Virus record (IMG/VR): IMGVR_UViG_3300025632_000095
Location: 1-21,961 of that record
Length of the DNA: 21,961 nt
Source of the DNA: a virus
Reading direction: 5' to 3' (one strand)
Positions 13,593 through 21,961 of the stretch are shown one piece after another; position 1 is the first letter of the stretch, and the number at the start of each line of letters is the position of its first letter. The position numbers were made by a program, and so were the translations under genes. The notes under the pieces were generated by a model. It was not told where the DNA came from. It saw only the letters and a list, made by a program, of their open reading frames with translations, and ran no database searches.

Positions 13593-16500
13593 TTATGTTG
13601 CCAGTGCTATTGCTCGTAAGTCTTTTATTCTTACAGGTTTAGCAGCATCTGTTCCTTGCATAATTATTTTTATTTGAAATTGTATAAACTCATCTAATGG
13701 AGCTCCAACACCATCATCATTTACACCAGCAGTATAAACATACTCTTGAAAATCTGTTTTGACAAGAGAGTTTGGAACTGTGTTGTCTGGTGAACCATCT
13801 GTGTTAAAGTATTCATATCCTATATCATCAAAGTCTGAACTATCAGATGTTCTTAATGTTTTAAACATTACTTGTATTTCTGAAGTATTTTGTTTGTGTG
13901 CAGAAAATACAACTCTGATTGCTGATGCACTTTGTTCTAATGTCACTGCCTTAGTTAAATAGATAGCAGAGTTTTGGTCGCCATCTGGTTCTGTTGGAGC
14001 AACATAATCTGTTGTTGGGAATACATCACTAGAACTATCTACATTATTAATTCTATTTCCTATCGCAATAAACGACCTTCTATCTAAATCTATCACTGGT
14101 GATAAATTAGAATTTTGAGAAGTCATGACTATTGGCATCTCTAATGATTTACTACCAGACATTTCGTTTGTTTCATTAATACCTGAAGCAACCATAGATG
14201 ATGTTGTCATATCAAAGTTTTCGTTTAATGGAATTGTTGTATTTGATGTTGATTGACCAAATGATGTTTCTGTACCATCTGGGCTTGTAGCATTCGTTGT
14301 TTTAATTGATGCAGTCATTGTAGTGCCAGGTAATTCCATAGCACCTATTAATGTTTTGACTGTTTCGTATCTATAATTTTCTGTAGCATAAACAGAGATT
14401 CCACCAACTTGTGCTGTTGTGGATGCTCCACTAATTGATGCACTTGTAGTAGATGCAACTGTATAAGAATCTATTCCTATGTTTGCAATTGCAGTATGTG
14501 TTTTATTAATCTCTGTTAATGGTACTGAACTAATCATGTACAATTCTACTGTTGCTGTATTTGAGTGAGCAACTGCTGTTGTACTTCCTTGACCTCTAGT
14601 AATACTAGAAATGGTTGAACCAGAAATCGTACCAGACATAATCTCATTGTCTATCTTAATATGAACTGTGCCACTTGATGGGAAGTTAGTATTAGATGTT
14701 AATGTTACACTTGTACCTGATGCTGTAATTGCACCATTCAATGTTGTTGATATACCAGAAGAAACTCCTGTGATTGTAACATTGTTTGATGTACTATACA
14801 TGCCATGGTCAGCGTGGTTAACTCTTACGACTGTTGAACCATTTGTTAATACGATTGGATTACTTTTTAGTCTTTGTCCATAAACTGTTGTACTACCATC
14901 TTCTGCTGTTACAGAATCACCTATGTTATCATTTTGTAAAGTGACTGTACCTGAACCAGATGTGAAGTTACATTTTTTCATAGTAAATTTCAAGTCTTCT
15001 GATTGTACTGCACTCCATGTAGTATTGTTTTGTGATTTAAATAATGAACCTAAATGTGGTTGTGTAGAAATAATTCTATTTGAACCAGATACATCTTGTT
15101 CACCTAAACCAGCAATCCACACTTTATAATTTAAACTGTTAGTCATAGCAACTAAACAATATTCAACTCCCTCTTTTAAATATACAGGTGAATCAAATTT
15201 AAAGTTAGTAGCAGTACTACCTGTAGTAGCATCTACATTTACATCATTTGGATTTAAAACTTTTCTACCAAATGGAACTAGTGTTGGGCCTGGGTATCCA
15301 TTTATTACTTCTCTTAACTCAACCCATACAGGTAAGTTAGTATCTTTTTCTGAGAAGAATAAATCAACAGATGGTATAAAACATCCACCTGTTTCAGTTA
15401 TTCTAAATGTTTGTGCTAATGGGTCAACACCTGTTCTCCCTACAATAATATGCGATTCTACTGAACTAGTGATTGATTGTGTTTGAGTTACAGTATCTTG
15501 AACAACTGTAGCATTTCTTGTTGATTCTATTGTTTGTTGTGTTGTATTTACAATACCTTTAGCAGCATAGTTTACTGCACCTACTGTTGAAGGTGCTGGA
15601 ACTTTAACATTTGTAGAACTTGATGTTAATCTAAATCCTACATCACCTGATTTAAATTTTGGAACATTTTGTTGTCCAGCAAATCTATACTCTGGTATTC
15701 TAAATGAAAATTCTACTTTACCTTGTGTGTCTGTTACTAATGGACTACCCTCTACTAATGTAGTGTCTGTTGAATAACTTGTTGATGATGGTGTAACATA
15801 TACATTAACATCTGTGTTATCAAAGAAAGCATATAGTCTTGTGTTTGGTCTGAAACATTCACCTACACCTGTAATTGTTCTAGGTCTAACAAAAGGAACA
15901 GCAGCCTGTGATATTACTCTATTACTTATTACTTGATTTTCTACTTGTTCAACGATACGAGTTCTCGTACCTGTTCTTTCTTGGTCAGTCCTTACAGTAT
16001 TAATTTGTCTTCTAAATAAACTACCGAGATTATTATTTTCTATTCTACCCAATTCACCTCTAACAACTACACCTGACCATTGTGTTTCCCATGCATTCCA
16101 AACTGTGCCTAATTGATTTTGGCTTGCAGATGTTACTGCATCAAAATTACCATCAACATTTATAATTAATGCTGGAGCAACTTCTGTTTCAAACCATTCA
16201 TCACTACCTGGCGTTAAAGTAATCTTACCGACATATTCATAGATTAATGCTGACTGAATATTTTCTGGTCTTGTTGCATATGGTTGTGTTATAAAATCTT
16301 TTTCTGTATATGGTAATGTTAGTAAGTCACCAGTCTTTTGATATCCTGCTGTTGTTCTTGCACTATCTGTTGTAACTTTCTCTACTAACTTAGCAGCCTT
16401 CATTACACACTTAGGTCTTAACTCTCTATTTTCCATATCAATAGCAATCTTATAATCTGGGTGTAATGTATCACCAACTCTATGTCCAGCAAAGTTATCT

Positions 16501-19500
16501 ACTACAAACCCAGATTTAAATCTGTTTAATCCATTCACATCTGATATTTGTAAACTCTCTGCATCTCTTTCTAATAAATTTAATGAAGTGTAATATTCTA
16601 AATTTTCAATTCTATCTTGTAGTTTACCAATATCTCTCATGGTAAATCTTTGTGTCTGTTCTCTTTTTATTATTACATCATCTGGTGTAAATGTATAAGC
16701 AGGAACACTAATTGTAGCAAGCTTCATTGCGTTATCTAAATCTGTTGGTAATTGTGGGTCTTCAGCAGGAACACCATCTACAATTTTAAATTCACCATCT
16801 GTTCCAATATACAATACAGACCTTCTAGGTAAGTAATGTTCAAAGTCACAAGTCAATGCATTATTGATTTTTGGTGTATCTATTGCAATAGCACCTGTAC
16901 CATCAAACTGTCTGTTTGTAAAGTCAAAGGAACTTGCAGTTGCAGTAATTGTATCTACTGCTGTTAATGTATCTGATGCACCTGTAATATTTTCTGCAGT
17001 AGGTCTAAAGTCTAGACAATCTCTTAAAGGAAATACACCTGATGGTTTAGGGTCATCTGGGTCAATCTTTGTAGCACTGTATGTTGGTATATCATCATAC
17101 TCCATTTGACCACCAACAGCACTATAAGAATCTACACTAAAGAAATCTCCTGTACTATGTGAGAAGAAATCAAATACTACTAGTAATCTACCTAATGGTT
17201 TTTCTGCATTAGACTTTCTTACAATTCTTGCAATGTCATAGAAGTTATCTCTTTGTCCTGTGTCTAATGTAAAGTTAGATGTTACTACTTTACTTCCAGC
17301 AGTTACTGTGGATACTGTAGATGTTGCACTTGATGATTCACCTGTAATTGTATCAGAGGTTGTAAAGTCTGTTGCACCAAATCCAGCTGTAAGTACATAT
17401 TGTATTGGACTTGTTGTTGTAATAATTCTTGCCTCTGCACCAGAAGATGAACCTGTAATTTTTTCACCTCTTACGAATGTTCCTGTAACTGTTCCTAATG
17501 TTAATGTTGGAGCAGTCGCATCTGAACTTGTATCCTCTGAATCAAATACTGCTTGTAATCTAAATGCATCTGCACGACCTAAAGATATTTCTTTGTCTGT
17601 TGCTCTACATCCATAAGCACCATCTGCATCACTAGCAACTACTTTAACTTGTTTTGATAAATTCGTTGTTTTAAGTTTTGATGCAACACTTGACTTAACG
17701 ATTGTTGCTATAACTTTTACTTTAGCAGCATCACCTAAAATAGTATCATCTGTAATTGTAATACTTGCTGTACCTGTACCAGATATCTTACCAGAAATAG
17801 GTACTAAATCTCCTTGTACACCTGTACCATCTCCAGCAGTTAATATAGACATTACATAATCTGCTTCAGCAAATCCACCAAAGACTTCATTACTTCCAGC
17901 ACTTAATGTTACAACACCAGAACTGTTTGATGTGGCAACAAATTGTCTTCTGATTGTGTATGATGTATCACTTGAATTATTATTTGAATCTGTTAATAAA
18001 GTTTTAACTACAGTCTTAGGTAGTTTATATATTGCAACATTTTTTTCTGGTGATACTAATACTGCTTCTTTGATAGGTTCGATACCTAATTCAGTAGTAC
18101 CATCTTCTTCTAATAGAATGTTATCGTTTGCATTTGCAAGACTAGCATCTGTGGCATTCAATGCAATTAAATCTGCATCTCTTACTTTTGTTAATTCAAT
18201 ATCTGCTGTAAAGTCTTGACCACTATCAGCATCATCCATAAACATTTGTCTTGTTTCTGAAAATGCTCTTGTAGTAACTAAAGTAACTGTTAAATCTGTG
18301 TTACCAGAATTTTCTATAAGTCCACTTGTTTCAGCTGAATCTGATGCAATTAATTTTTCACCAGATTGAAATGTTCCTACAACATTTGTTAAACGAACTC
18401 GATGGCCGTCAGCAGAACTTGTATCTGTATCAAAAAGTAAACCTGTTGCTCCTGATGTATTACCTGTTATTTTTACACCTGTTGAATGTGTTGCAGTTAA
18501 TAATGGACTTGGTGTATCACTTAAAGTTAAAACTGTAAATGTACGAACATCAAATAAGAATGCTTTATAAACAGCACTCGTAGTACCAGATACACCTGAA
18601 TCATATTCTAATGCTCTTACACGAGCAACACCTACAGGTTCTTCTGAAGATACTGTTCCTCTAGTAACTGTTGCACCAGAGAATAATTTAACTTGTTTGT
18701 ATGGTGTTGTTTCACCACTTACACTACCAATGTCTGGTGTGTTATATAAGTTTGTAATTCTAACAAAGTTACCTAACTCTAAGTTAGTAACTCCAGCATT
18801 AATTGTTTTAACATCTCTTGCTTTATTTAAATCTTTAAATGTTGTTCCTAAAGTTTCGTATTCATATCCTCTAACATATGCCTTACCAGCAGAACATGAT
18901 AGTGCAAGTAAATCTTCTGAAGCAGTTCCACCATCATCGGTAGTTGCTCCACTTGTATATGCACCTGTAAATTTTTTACCTTGTACTGTATTAGTTATAC
19001 TTTCTCTTACACCAAATAAAAATGGTTTAACTGTATAGTCACCTGATTCATCATGTGTTCTTCTTGCAAGCACATCTCCTAATACAGAATATTCTGTTGT
19101 TCTTGCTTTAGAAACTAAAGTACCACTATCTATTCTCATCATTTCTATGAATGAAGAATCCTCAGTAGATGTTGTTGCAAGTTTAGCAAGTGTTAAACTA
19201 ATTTTTAATCTGTGTGCTCCTTTAGCAGCATAGTTAGATGAACCTCTAGAGTTATCTGTAAGTGAACCATCTACCTCTGGTGTGACTAAAGTTTCTGTAA
19301 TTGTTAGTCCTACTCTTGTTGTTTCTGTAGAAGAATTTGAACTTAGTAATAATGTTTGTTTATTTACTTTTACAAATTGTCCTCTTATATAAATGACACC
19401 ATCTTCTATCGTTGCAGATGAACCTGTTTGAGATGCATCTGTAGCAAATGTAGTTGCCGATGCCACACCACTTGCATATCCTGTAGTATGTGTAATTGCT

Positions 19501-19958
19501 TTATCAGCAGTTATGTTTTCACCATCACTAAAAACTGTTGATGAATTATCTGAACCTGTTTTATAATAGTTAAGATATAGTATAGGTTGTGTTGTTGCAG
19601 TTGCAGCTTGATATCCTATAACATATGCTTTAACACCAGATGTAACTCCTGTAATTGTTACAGGATTTGTTGAATCATAAAATTGACTTGGGTCTATTTC
19701 TTCATCTGCAAATGATGATGCAAGTTGTAATGTTGGGAATGCATTCGAATAACTTAACTGGCCAGGTATAACAATACTACCCTCTTTGAACATGTGATTA
19801 CCATGTCGTTCTACTTGGTTTTGTAAAATAGATTGTAGTTGAGTTAACTCTCTTGCTTGAATTGCAAAGCCTGGTCTAAAGAGTACCTTATGAAAATTAT
19901 CTGCCTCATCAAAGTCATCATAATATGGTGAAACATTTAAATCTGTTATTTGTGCCAT
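13593..19958 (-). CDS. Giant DUF4815-type tail/baseplate structural protein (2121 residues)
   Basis: The N-terminus (residues 1-70: NVSPYYDDFDEADNFHKVLF, then RPGFAIQARELTQLQSILQN and FKEGSIVIPGQ) is characteristic of DUF4815, found in large structural proteins of marine T4-like phages. Repeats of the form F-xx-GE-x-ITG-x-(S/T)SGAxA occur near residues 106, 503-533 and 836-868. A conserved central region (about 900-1250) has an LPRRSVLYIG segment and a helical RFTMRDIGKLQDRIENLEYY (about 1103-1122). A later conserved block (about 1350-1600) includes DPLAQTFRITETGGCFIPSV. It lies between gp8 and the fibre gene, where T4 keeps genes 9-12, so it probably forms a baseplate periphery or fibre attachment. 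The start lies three bases past the gp8 stop. Confidence 0.85.
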   Translation of the reverse strand: MAQITDLNVSPYYDDFDEADNFHKVLFRPGFAIQARELTQLQSILQNQVERHGNHMFKEGSIVIPGQLSYSNAFPTLQLASSFADEEIDPSQFYDSTNPVTITGVTSGVKAYVIGYQAATATTQPILYLNYYKTGSDNSSTVFSDGENITADKAITHTTGYASGVASATTFATDASQTGSSATIEDGVIYIRGQFVKVNKQTLLLSSNSSTETTRVGLTITETLVTPEVDGSLTDNSRGSSNYAAKGAHRLKISLTLAKLATTSTEDSSFIEMMRIDSGTLVSKARTTEYSVLGDVLARRTHDESGDYTVKPFLFGVRESITNTVQGKKFTGAYTSGATTDDGGTASEDLLALSCSAGKAYVRGYEYETLGTTFKDLNKARDVKTINAGVTNLELGNFVRITNLYNTPDIGSVSGETTPYKQVKLFSGATVTRGTVSSEEPVGVARVRALEYDSGVSGTTSAVYKAFLFDVRTFTVLTLSDTPSPLLTATHSTGVKITGNTSGATGLLFDTDTSSADGHRVRLTNVVGTFQSGEKLIASDSAETSGLIENSGNTDLTVTLVTTRAFSETRQMFMDDADSGQDFTADIELTKVRDADLIALNATDASLANANDNILLEEDGTTELGIEPIKEAVLVSPEKNVAIYKLPKTVVKTLLTDSNNNSSDTSYTIRRQFVATSNSSGVVTLSAGSNEVFGGFAEADYVMSILTAGDGTGVQGDLVPISGKISGTGTASITITDDTILGDAAKVKVIATIVKSSVASKLKTTNLSKQVKVVASDADGAYGCRATDKEISLGRADAFRLQAVFDSEDTSSDATAPTLTLGTVTGTFVRGEKITGSSSGAEARIITTTSPIQYVLTAGFGATDFTTSDTITGESSSATSTVSTVTAGSKVVTSNFTLDTGQRDNFYDIARIVRKSNAEKPLGRLLVVFDFFSHSTGDFFSVDSYSAVGGQMEYDDIPTYSATKIDPDDPKPSGVFPLRDCLDFRPTAENITGASDTLTAVDTITATASSFDFTNRQFDGTGAIAIDTPKINNALTCDFEHYLPRRSVLYIGTDGEFKIVDGVPAEDPQLPTDLDNAMKLATISVPAYTFTPDDVIIKREQTQRFTMRDIGKLQDRIENLEYYTSLNLLERDAESLQISDVNGLNRFKSGFVVDNFAGHRVGDTLHPDYKIAIDMENRELRPKCVMKAAKLVEKVTTDSARTTAGYQKTGDLLTLPYTEKDFITQPYATRPENIQSALIYEYVGKITLTPGSDEWFETEVAPALIINVDGNFDAVTSASQNQLGTVWNAWETQWSGVVVRGELGRIENNNLGSLFRRQINTVRTDQERTGTRTRIVEQVENQVISNRVISQAAVPFVRPRTITGVGECFRPNTRLYAFFDNTDVNVYVTPSSTSYSTDTTLVEGSPLVTDTQGKVEFSFRIPEYRFAGQQNVPKFKSGDVGFRLTSSSTNVKVPAPSTVGAVNYAAKGIVNTTQQTIESTRNATVVQDTVTQTQSITSSVESHIIVGRTGVDPLAQTFRITETGGCFIPSVDLFFSEKDTNLPVWVELREVINGYPGPTLVPFGRKVLNPNDVNVDATTGSTATNFKFDSPVYLKEGVEYCLVAMTNSLNYKVWIAGLGEQDVSGSNRIISTQPHLGSLFKSQNNTTWSAVQSEDLKFTMKKCNFTSGSGTVTLQNDNIGDSVTAEDGSTTVYGQRLKSNPIVLTNGSTVVRVNHADHGMYSTSNNVTITGVSSGISTTLNGAITASGTSVTLTSNTNFPSSGTVHIKIDNEIMSGTISGSTISSITRGQGSTTAVAHSNTATVELYMISSVPLTEINKTHTAIANIGIDSYTVASTTSASISGASTTAQVGGISVYATENYRYETVKTLIGAMELPGTTMTASIKTTNATSPDGTETSFGQSTSNTTIPLNENFDMTTSSMVASGINETNEMSGSKSLEMPIVMTSQNSNLSPVIDLDRRSFIAIGNRINNVDSSSDVFPTTDYVAPTEPDGDQNSAIYLTKAVTLEQSASAIRVVFSAHKQNTSEIQVMFKTLRTSDSSDFDDIGYEYFNTDGSPDNTVPNSLVKTDFQEYVYTAGVNDDGVGAPLDEFIQFQIKIIMQGTDAAKPVRIKDLRAIALAT

Positions 19959-19961
19959 ATT

Positions 19962-21458
19962 CTAAAACTCTATGATTAATTTAATATCTTCTGTTTGGTC
20001 AGAATCCCTTTGTATTGGTTTTCTATTTTCTAAGTATACAATGTTACCACTATCTGGTTGTAACTCTGGGTTAGTATAACCTGTTGTTGTAGACAATGTA
20101 TTATTGTTTGCAAGAGTGATTGTTTCTGAATCAGTTGATGGTGTTAATGTTGCAGATGATGTTGCACCTGTAATTACATTAGCTCCTGTGAATACACTAT
20201 GGTCACCAGTTGTACTGTTTGTTCCATAATCACCAAATCTTTCTTGTTGGAAATATAATAGACTTAGTGTAGAATCCCATTCTACTACTTTACCTACAGC
20301 ACCTGTTGTTGCTTGTGTAATTTTTTCATCTACTTCAAATGTGCCAGTATTTGATGCGGCCTTGACTACGAAAGTTTGTCTTCGTGTAGATGCAGTTGCA
20401 ACAGTTGATGTTCCATAATTGGTTGGGTCAACAATAAGTCCTACTTGTCTAAAATCATTTTCAGTTGTGATATCATCACCCTCTGCTTGTGTTAATGTTG
20501 TAGCAGACATTACATAGTGTCCACCTAGTTCAACAATTGCACTATTACCATGACCATTCTTAGGTGAGATAACTACTTCAATAGCTCCACCAGAACCACC
20601 GATTGCAGATGCACTTGTTAAAGCAGCATCAGAGAATGTGTAACCAGAACCTAGATTTACTGTACCAAAAGTATATCCTGCTCCACCAGCATGAATTGTT
20701 GTATCTGTACCAGCAGTCAATCCGAATGATTGTATTGCATTACCTGATACTGTAATTCTAACTATCGCACCAGAGGATGTTCCAGCACTTGTGCCGTCAC
20801 CATAGACAGCGGCGTAATAAGTTCCGTCTGTATAACCTGTTCCTGCTGTAACTTTTAATGATTCAATCTTACCATCTACTGCTGCAGCACTTACTGTACT
20901 ATCATCAGATACAGGTATAAAATCACTTGTTAAATATTTTGCAGCTTCAGATGTTGTAATTTGATACATGTATTTTAATACATATCCACCTAACTCGAAT
21001 GGGGATGTTGAAGTAGATGTGGGTTCAGCACCAGAATATGCTGTTCCAGCATTATTATCTAAAACTTTATAAACTCTATAATCAGATGTCATGAAATAAA
21101 ATGATGAATCATATAGATTGGATGCACCTGATGTTGTTGTATTTGATGAAGATATATTATCATCATACATATCGTAGGTTGTTCCATTGGCCCAATTTCT
21201 TCTTGGTATTGCATATGTAATATCAGATGATGTTACATTCTTTGCAGCCAACATGGAATCCCATGCATAAAATTCTGTGTCTGTCGGACTATCACTAGGT
21301 GTTGGTGGTGAAGAATCACTACCCCCTGTTGTTCCTGATGTGTATGCAGTTGCCTTTCCTACAAATAGATAGTATGTAGATTTGGATGCCTCTGAAAAGC
21401 TCTCAAAGAATTGAGTAGCATTGTGTTGTCTAAATTTTTCTGTTATGATTGCTGACAT
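19962..21458 (-). CDS. 8: gp8-like baseplate wedge protein
   Basis: In T4, gp8 is part of the baseplate wedge. The matches to T4 gp8 are clear: ITEKFR near the start (5-10), SDITYAIPRRNWANGTTYD (78-96, T4 has AVIPRRDWGDTRYP), an EL-GGYVLKYMYQI segment, FRQVGLIVDP, and the C-terminal VYLENRKPIQRDSDQTEDIK-LIIEF (474-498, T4 has IYMENRPPIIMAMDQTEEIN). The protein is 498 residues against 334 in T4. The extra length is two inserts: a Gly/Thr-rich repeat region at about 205-300 (GTGYTDGTYYAAVYGDGTSA...) and F-x-x-x-E-x-IT-x-(T/S)GA repeats at about 370-445, shared in style with the giant protein downstream. A late promoter lies 25 bases upstream, and a weak GGGA precedes the ATG. Confidence 0.93.
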   Translation of the reverse strand: MSAIITEKFRQHNATQFFESFSEASKSTYYLFVGKATAYTSGTTGGSDSSPPTPSDSPTDTEFYAWDSMLAAKNVTSSDITYAIPRRNWANGTTYDMYDDNISSSNTTTSGASNLYDSSFYFMTSDYRVYKVLDNNAGTAYSGAEPTSTSTSPFELGGYVLKYMYQITTSEAAKYLTSDFIPVSDDSTVSAAAVDGKIESLKVTAGTGYTDGTYYAAVYGDGTSAGTSSGAIVRITVSGNAIQSFGLTAGTDTTIHAGGAGYTFGTVNLGSGYTFSDAALTSASAIGGSGGAIEVVISPKNGHGNSAIVELGGHYVMSATTLTQAEGDDITTENDFRQVGLIVDPTNYGTSTVATASTRRQTFVVKAASNTGTFEVDEKITQATTGAVGKVVEWDSTLSLLYFQQERFGDYGTNSTTGDHSVFTGANVITGATSSATLTPSTDSETITLANNNTLSTTTGYTNPELQPDSGNIVYLENRKPIQRDSDQTEDIKLIIEF

Positions 21459-21482
21459 TTTTTAAATTCCCATTCTTTCATT

Positions 21483-21490
21483 TATTTATA
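21483..21490 (-). promoter_or_regulatory. T4-type late promoter for gene 8
   Basis: An exact TATAAATA on the minus strand, ending 24 bases before the gp8 ATG. It would drive gp8, the DUF4815 protein and the two coiled-coil genes, since no other exact late promoter occurs before 12684. Confidence 0.85.
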
Positions 21491-21501
21491 CAAGTTATAT
21501 C

Positions 21502-21521
21502 TAACATTATTTAAAATGTTA
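21502..21521 (-). other. AT-rich hairpin across the stop codon of the upstream gene
   Basis: TAACATT (21502-21508) pairs with AATGTTA (21515-21521) around a six-base loop, and the stop codon (21511-21513) falls in the loop. It has no G+C-rich stem or T-run, so it is at best a weak terminator or processing signal before the gp8 promoter. Confidence 0.3.
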
Positions 21522-21961
21522 TGCCTGTTGCTCCTTCTAAATCTATATTATCTCCAGCATGTGCTGCCGTGTCTAACACTAGAAAACCATGTGTATCATC
21601 TGTTGCATCTTCAAGAGCAATATCACCAGTAGAACGAACAGTTATTTCTGCCGGCATAACGATTGGTGTATACCCATATTTAGACTTATAGCTTGTGTCA
21701 TTTTGAGAACTTAGTCTAAAGTTTTCTTGTGGTGTTTGTCCTTTACTTCCTATTATATTATATGTTTCCATAGCAAGAAGTGGTTGGTCTCTTAATTCTG
21801 ATTCGAATGTCACAGCAAATCCAGCATCCTCATCATATGGTGTGATTGGGTCTCCTGCTATGTCTGTAGATAATGTGACACCACTACCATCCATAAGAAT
21901 GACACCATCACCATACTCTAATTTAATTCTATCATTTGCTGTTGTGGCAAATATATCTTCC
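21511..21961 (-). CDS. C-terminal part of a structural protein (5' end outside window)
   Basis: The frame is open from the window edge (EDIFATTANDRIKLEYGDGV...) to a TAA at 21511. There is an internal ATG at 21894, but no ribosome-binding site marks it as a start and the open frame continues upstream, so I treat this as the last 149 or so residues of a longer gene. The visible part is acidic and beta-rich, with short repeats of the style DRIKLEYGDGVILMDGSG, DIALEDA, GFLVLDT and DNIDLEGATGITF. A DQPLLAMETYNIIGSKGQTP segment is also present. Its place directly before gene 8 corresponds to genes 6/7 in T4, so a baseplate or associated structural protein is likely, but no specific homology is claimed. 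Confidence 0.6.
   Translation of the reverse strand, partial: EDIFATTANDRIKLEYGDGVILMDGSGVTLSTDIAGDPITPYDEDAGFAVTFESELRDQPLLAMETYNIIGSKGQTPQENFRLSSQNDTSYKSKYGYTPIVMPAEITVRSTGDIALEDATDDTHGFLVLDTAAHAGDNIDLEGATGITF

Noticed and set aside
13759-19038. Plus-strand open frames inside the giant structural gene.
   Set aside because: The minus-strand DUF4815 frame is long, coherent and recognisable. The opposite frames are composition artefacts.

Overview
The window is a block of late (virion) genes from a T4-like, contractile-tailed marine bacteriophage. All genes lie on the minus strand, so transcription runs from position 21961 towards 1. The sequence is AT-rich by eye, tightly packed, and has exact T4-type late promoters (TATAAATA). 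The recognisable proteins look most like those of T4-like phages of marine picocyanobacteria and SAR11: gp8, a DUF4815 giant protein, the marine-type tail-fibre and glycine-rich proteins, and gp13, gp14 and gp15. The host cannot be decided from this window alone.

In transcription order, baseplate and tail genes come first. The C-terminal part of an unidentified structural protein (21511-21961) is followed by baseplate wedge protein gp8 (19962-21458) and a 2121-residue DUF4815 protein (13593-19958). Two small coiled-coil structural proteins (13370-13591, 12688-13368) come next. An adsorption/fibre module then follows: a 785-residue repetitive fibre protein (10297-12654), two small structural proteins (9863-10255, 9311-9847), and a glycine- and cysteine-rich adhesin-like protein (8199-9311).

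The most striking region is 2744-8178, where nine consecutive small genes (about 165-224 residues) each look like an Fe(II)/2-oxoglutarate-dependent oxygenase-fold protein. I label them A to I in transcription order. Each has a proximal HxD or HxH metal-binding pair, a distal histidine, and in eight of nine a following arginine in the 2-oxoglutarate-binding position. Five are HxD type (A, B, D, F, I) and four are HxH type (C, E, G, H), interleaved. Most junctions overlap by 4-11 bases, and an exact late promoter sits just upstream of gene B. These enzymes are therefore probably made late, with the virion proteins, and may modify virion proteins or a host surface component. That role is inference.

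After the only sizeable intergenic gap (2559-2743), the neck and tail-completion genes follow from their own late promoter: gp13 (1746-2558), gp14 (725-1741) and gp15 (1-725, cut by the window edge). The gene order 8 ... 13-14-15 matches T4. The oxygenase array sits where T4 has the whisker/fibre genes before gene 13. No tRNA, CRISPR array, insertion sequence or plus-strand gene is supported.
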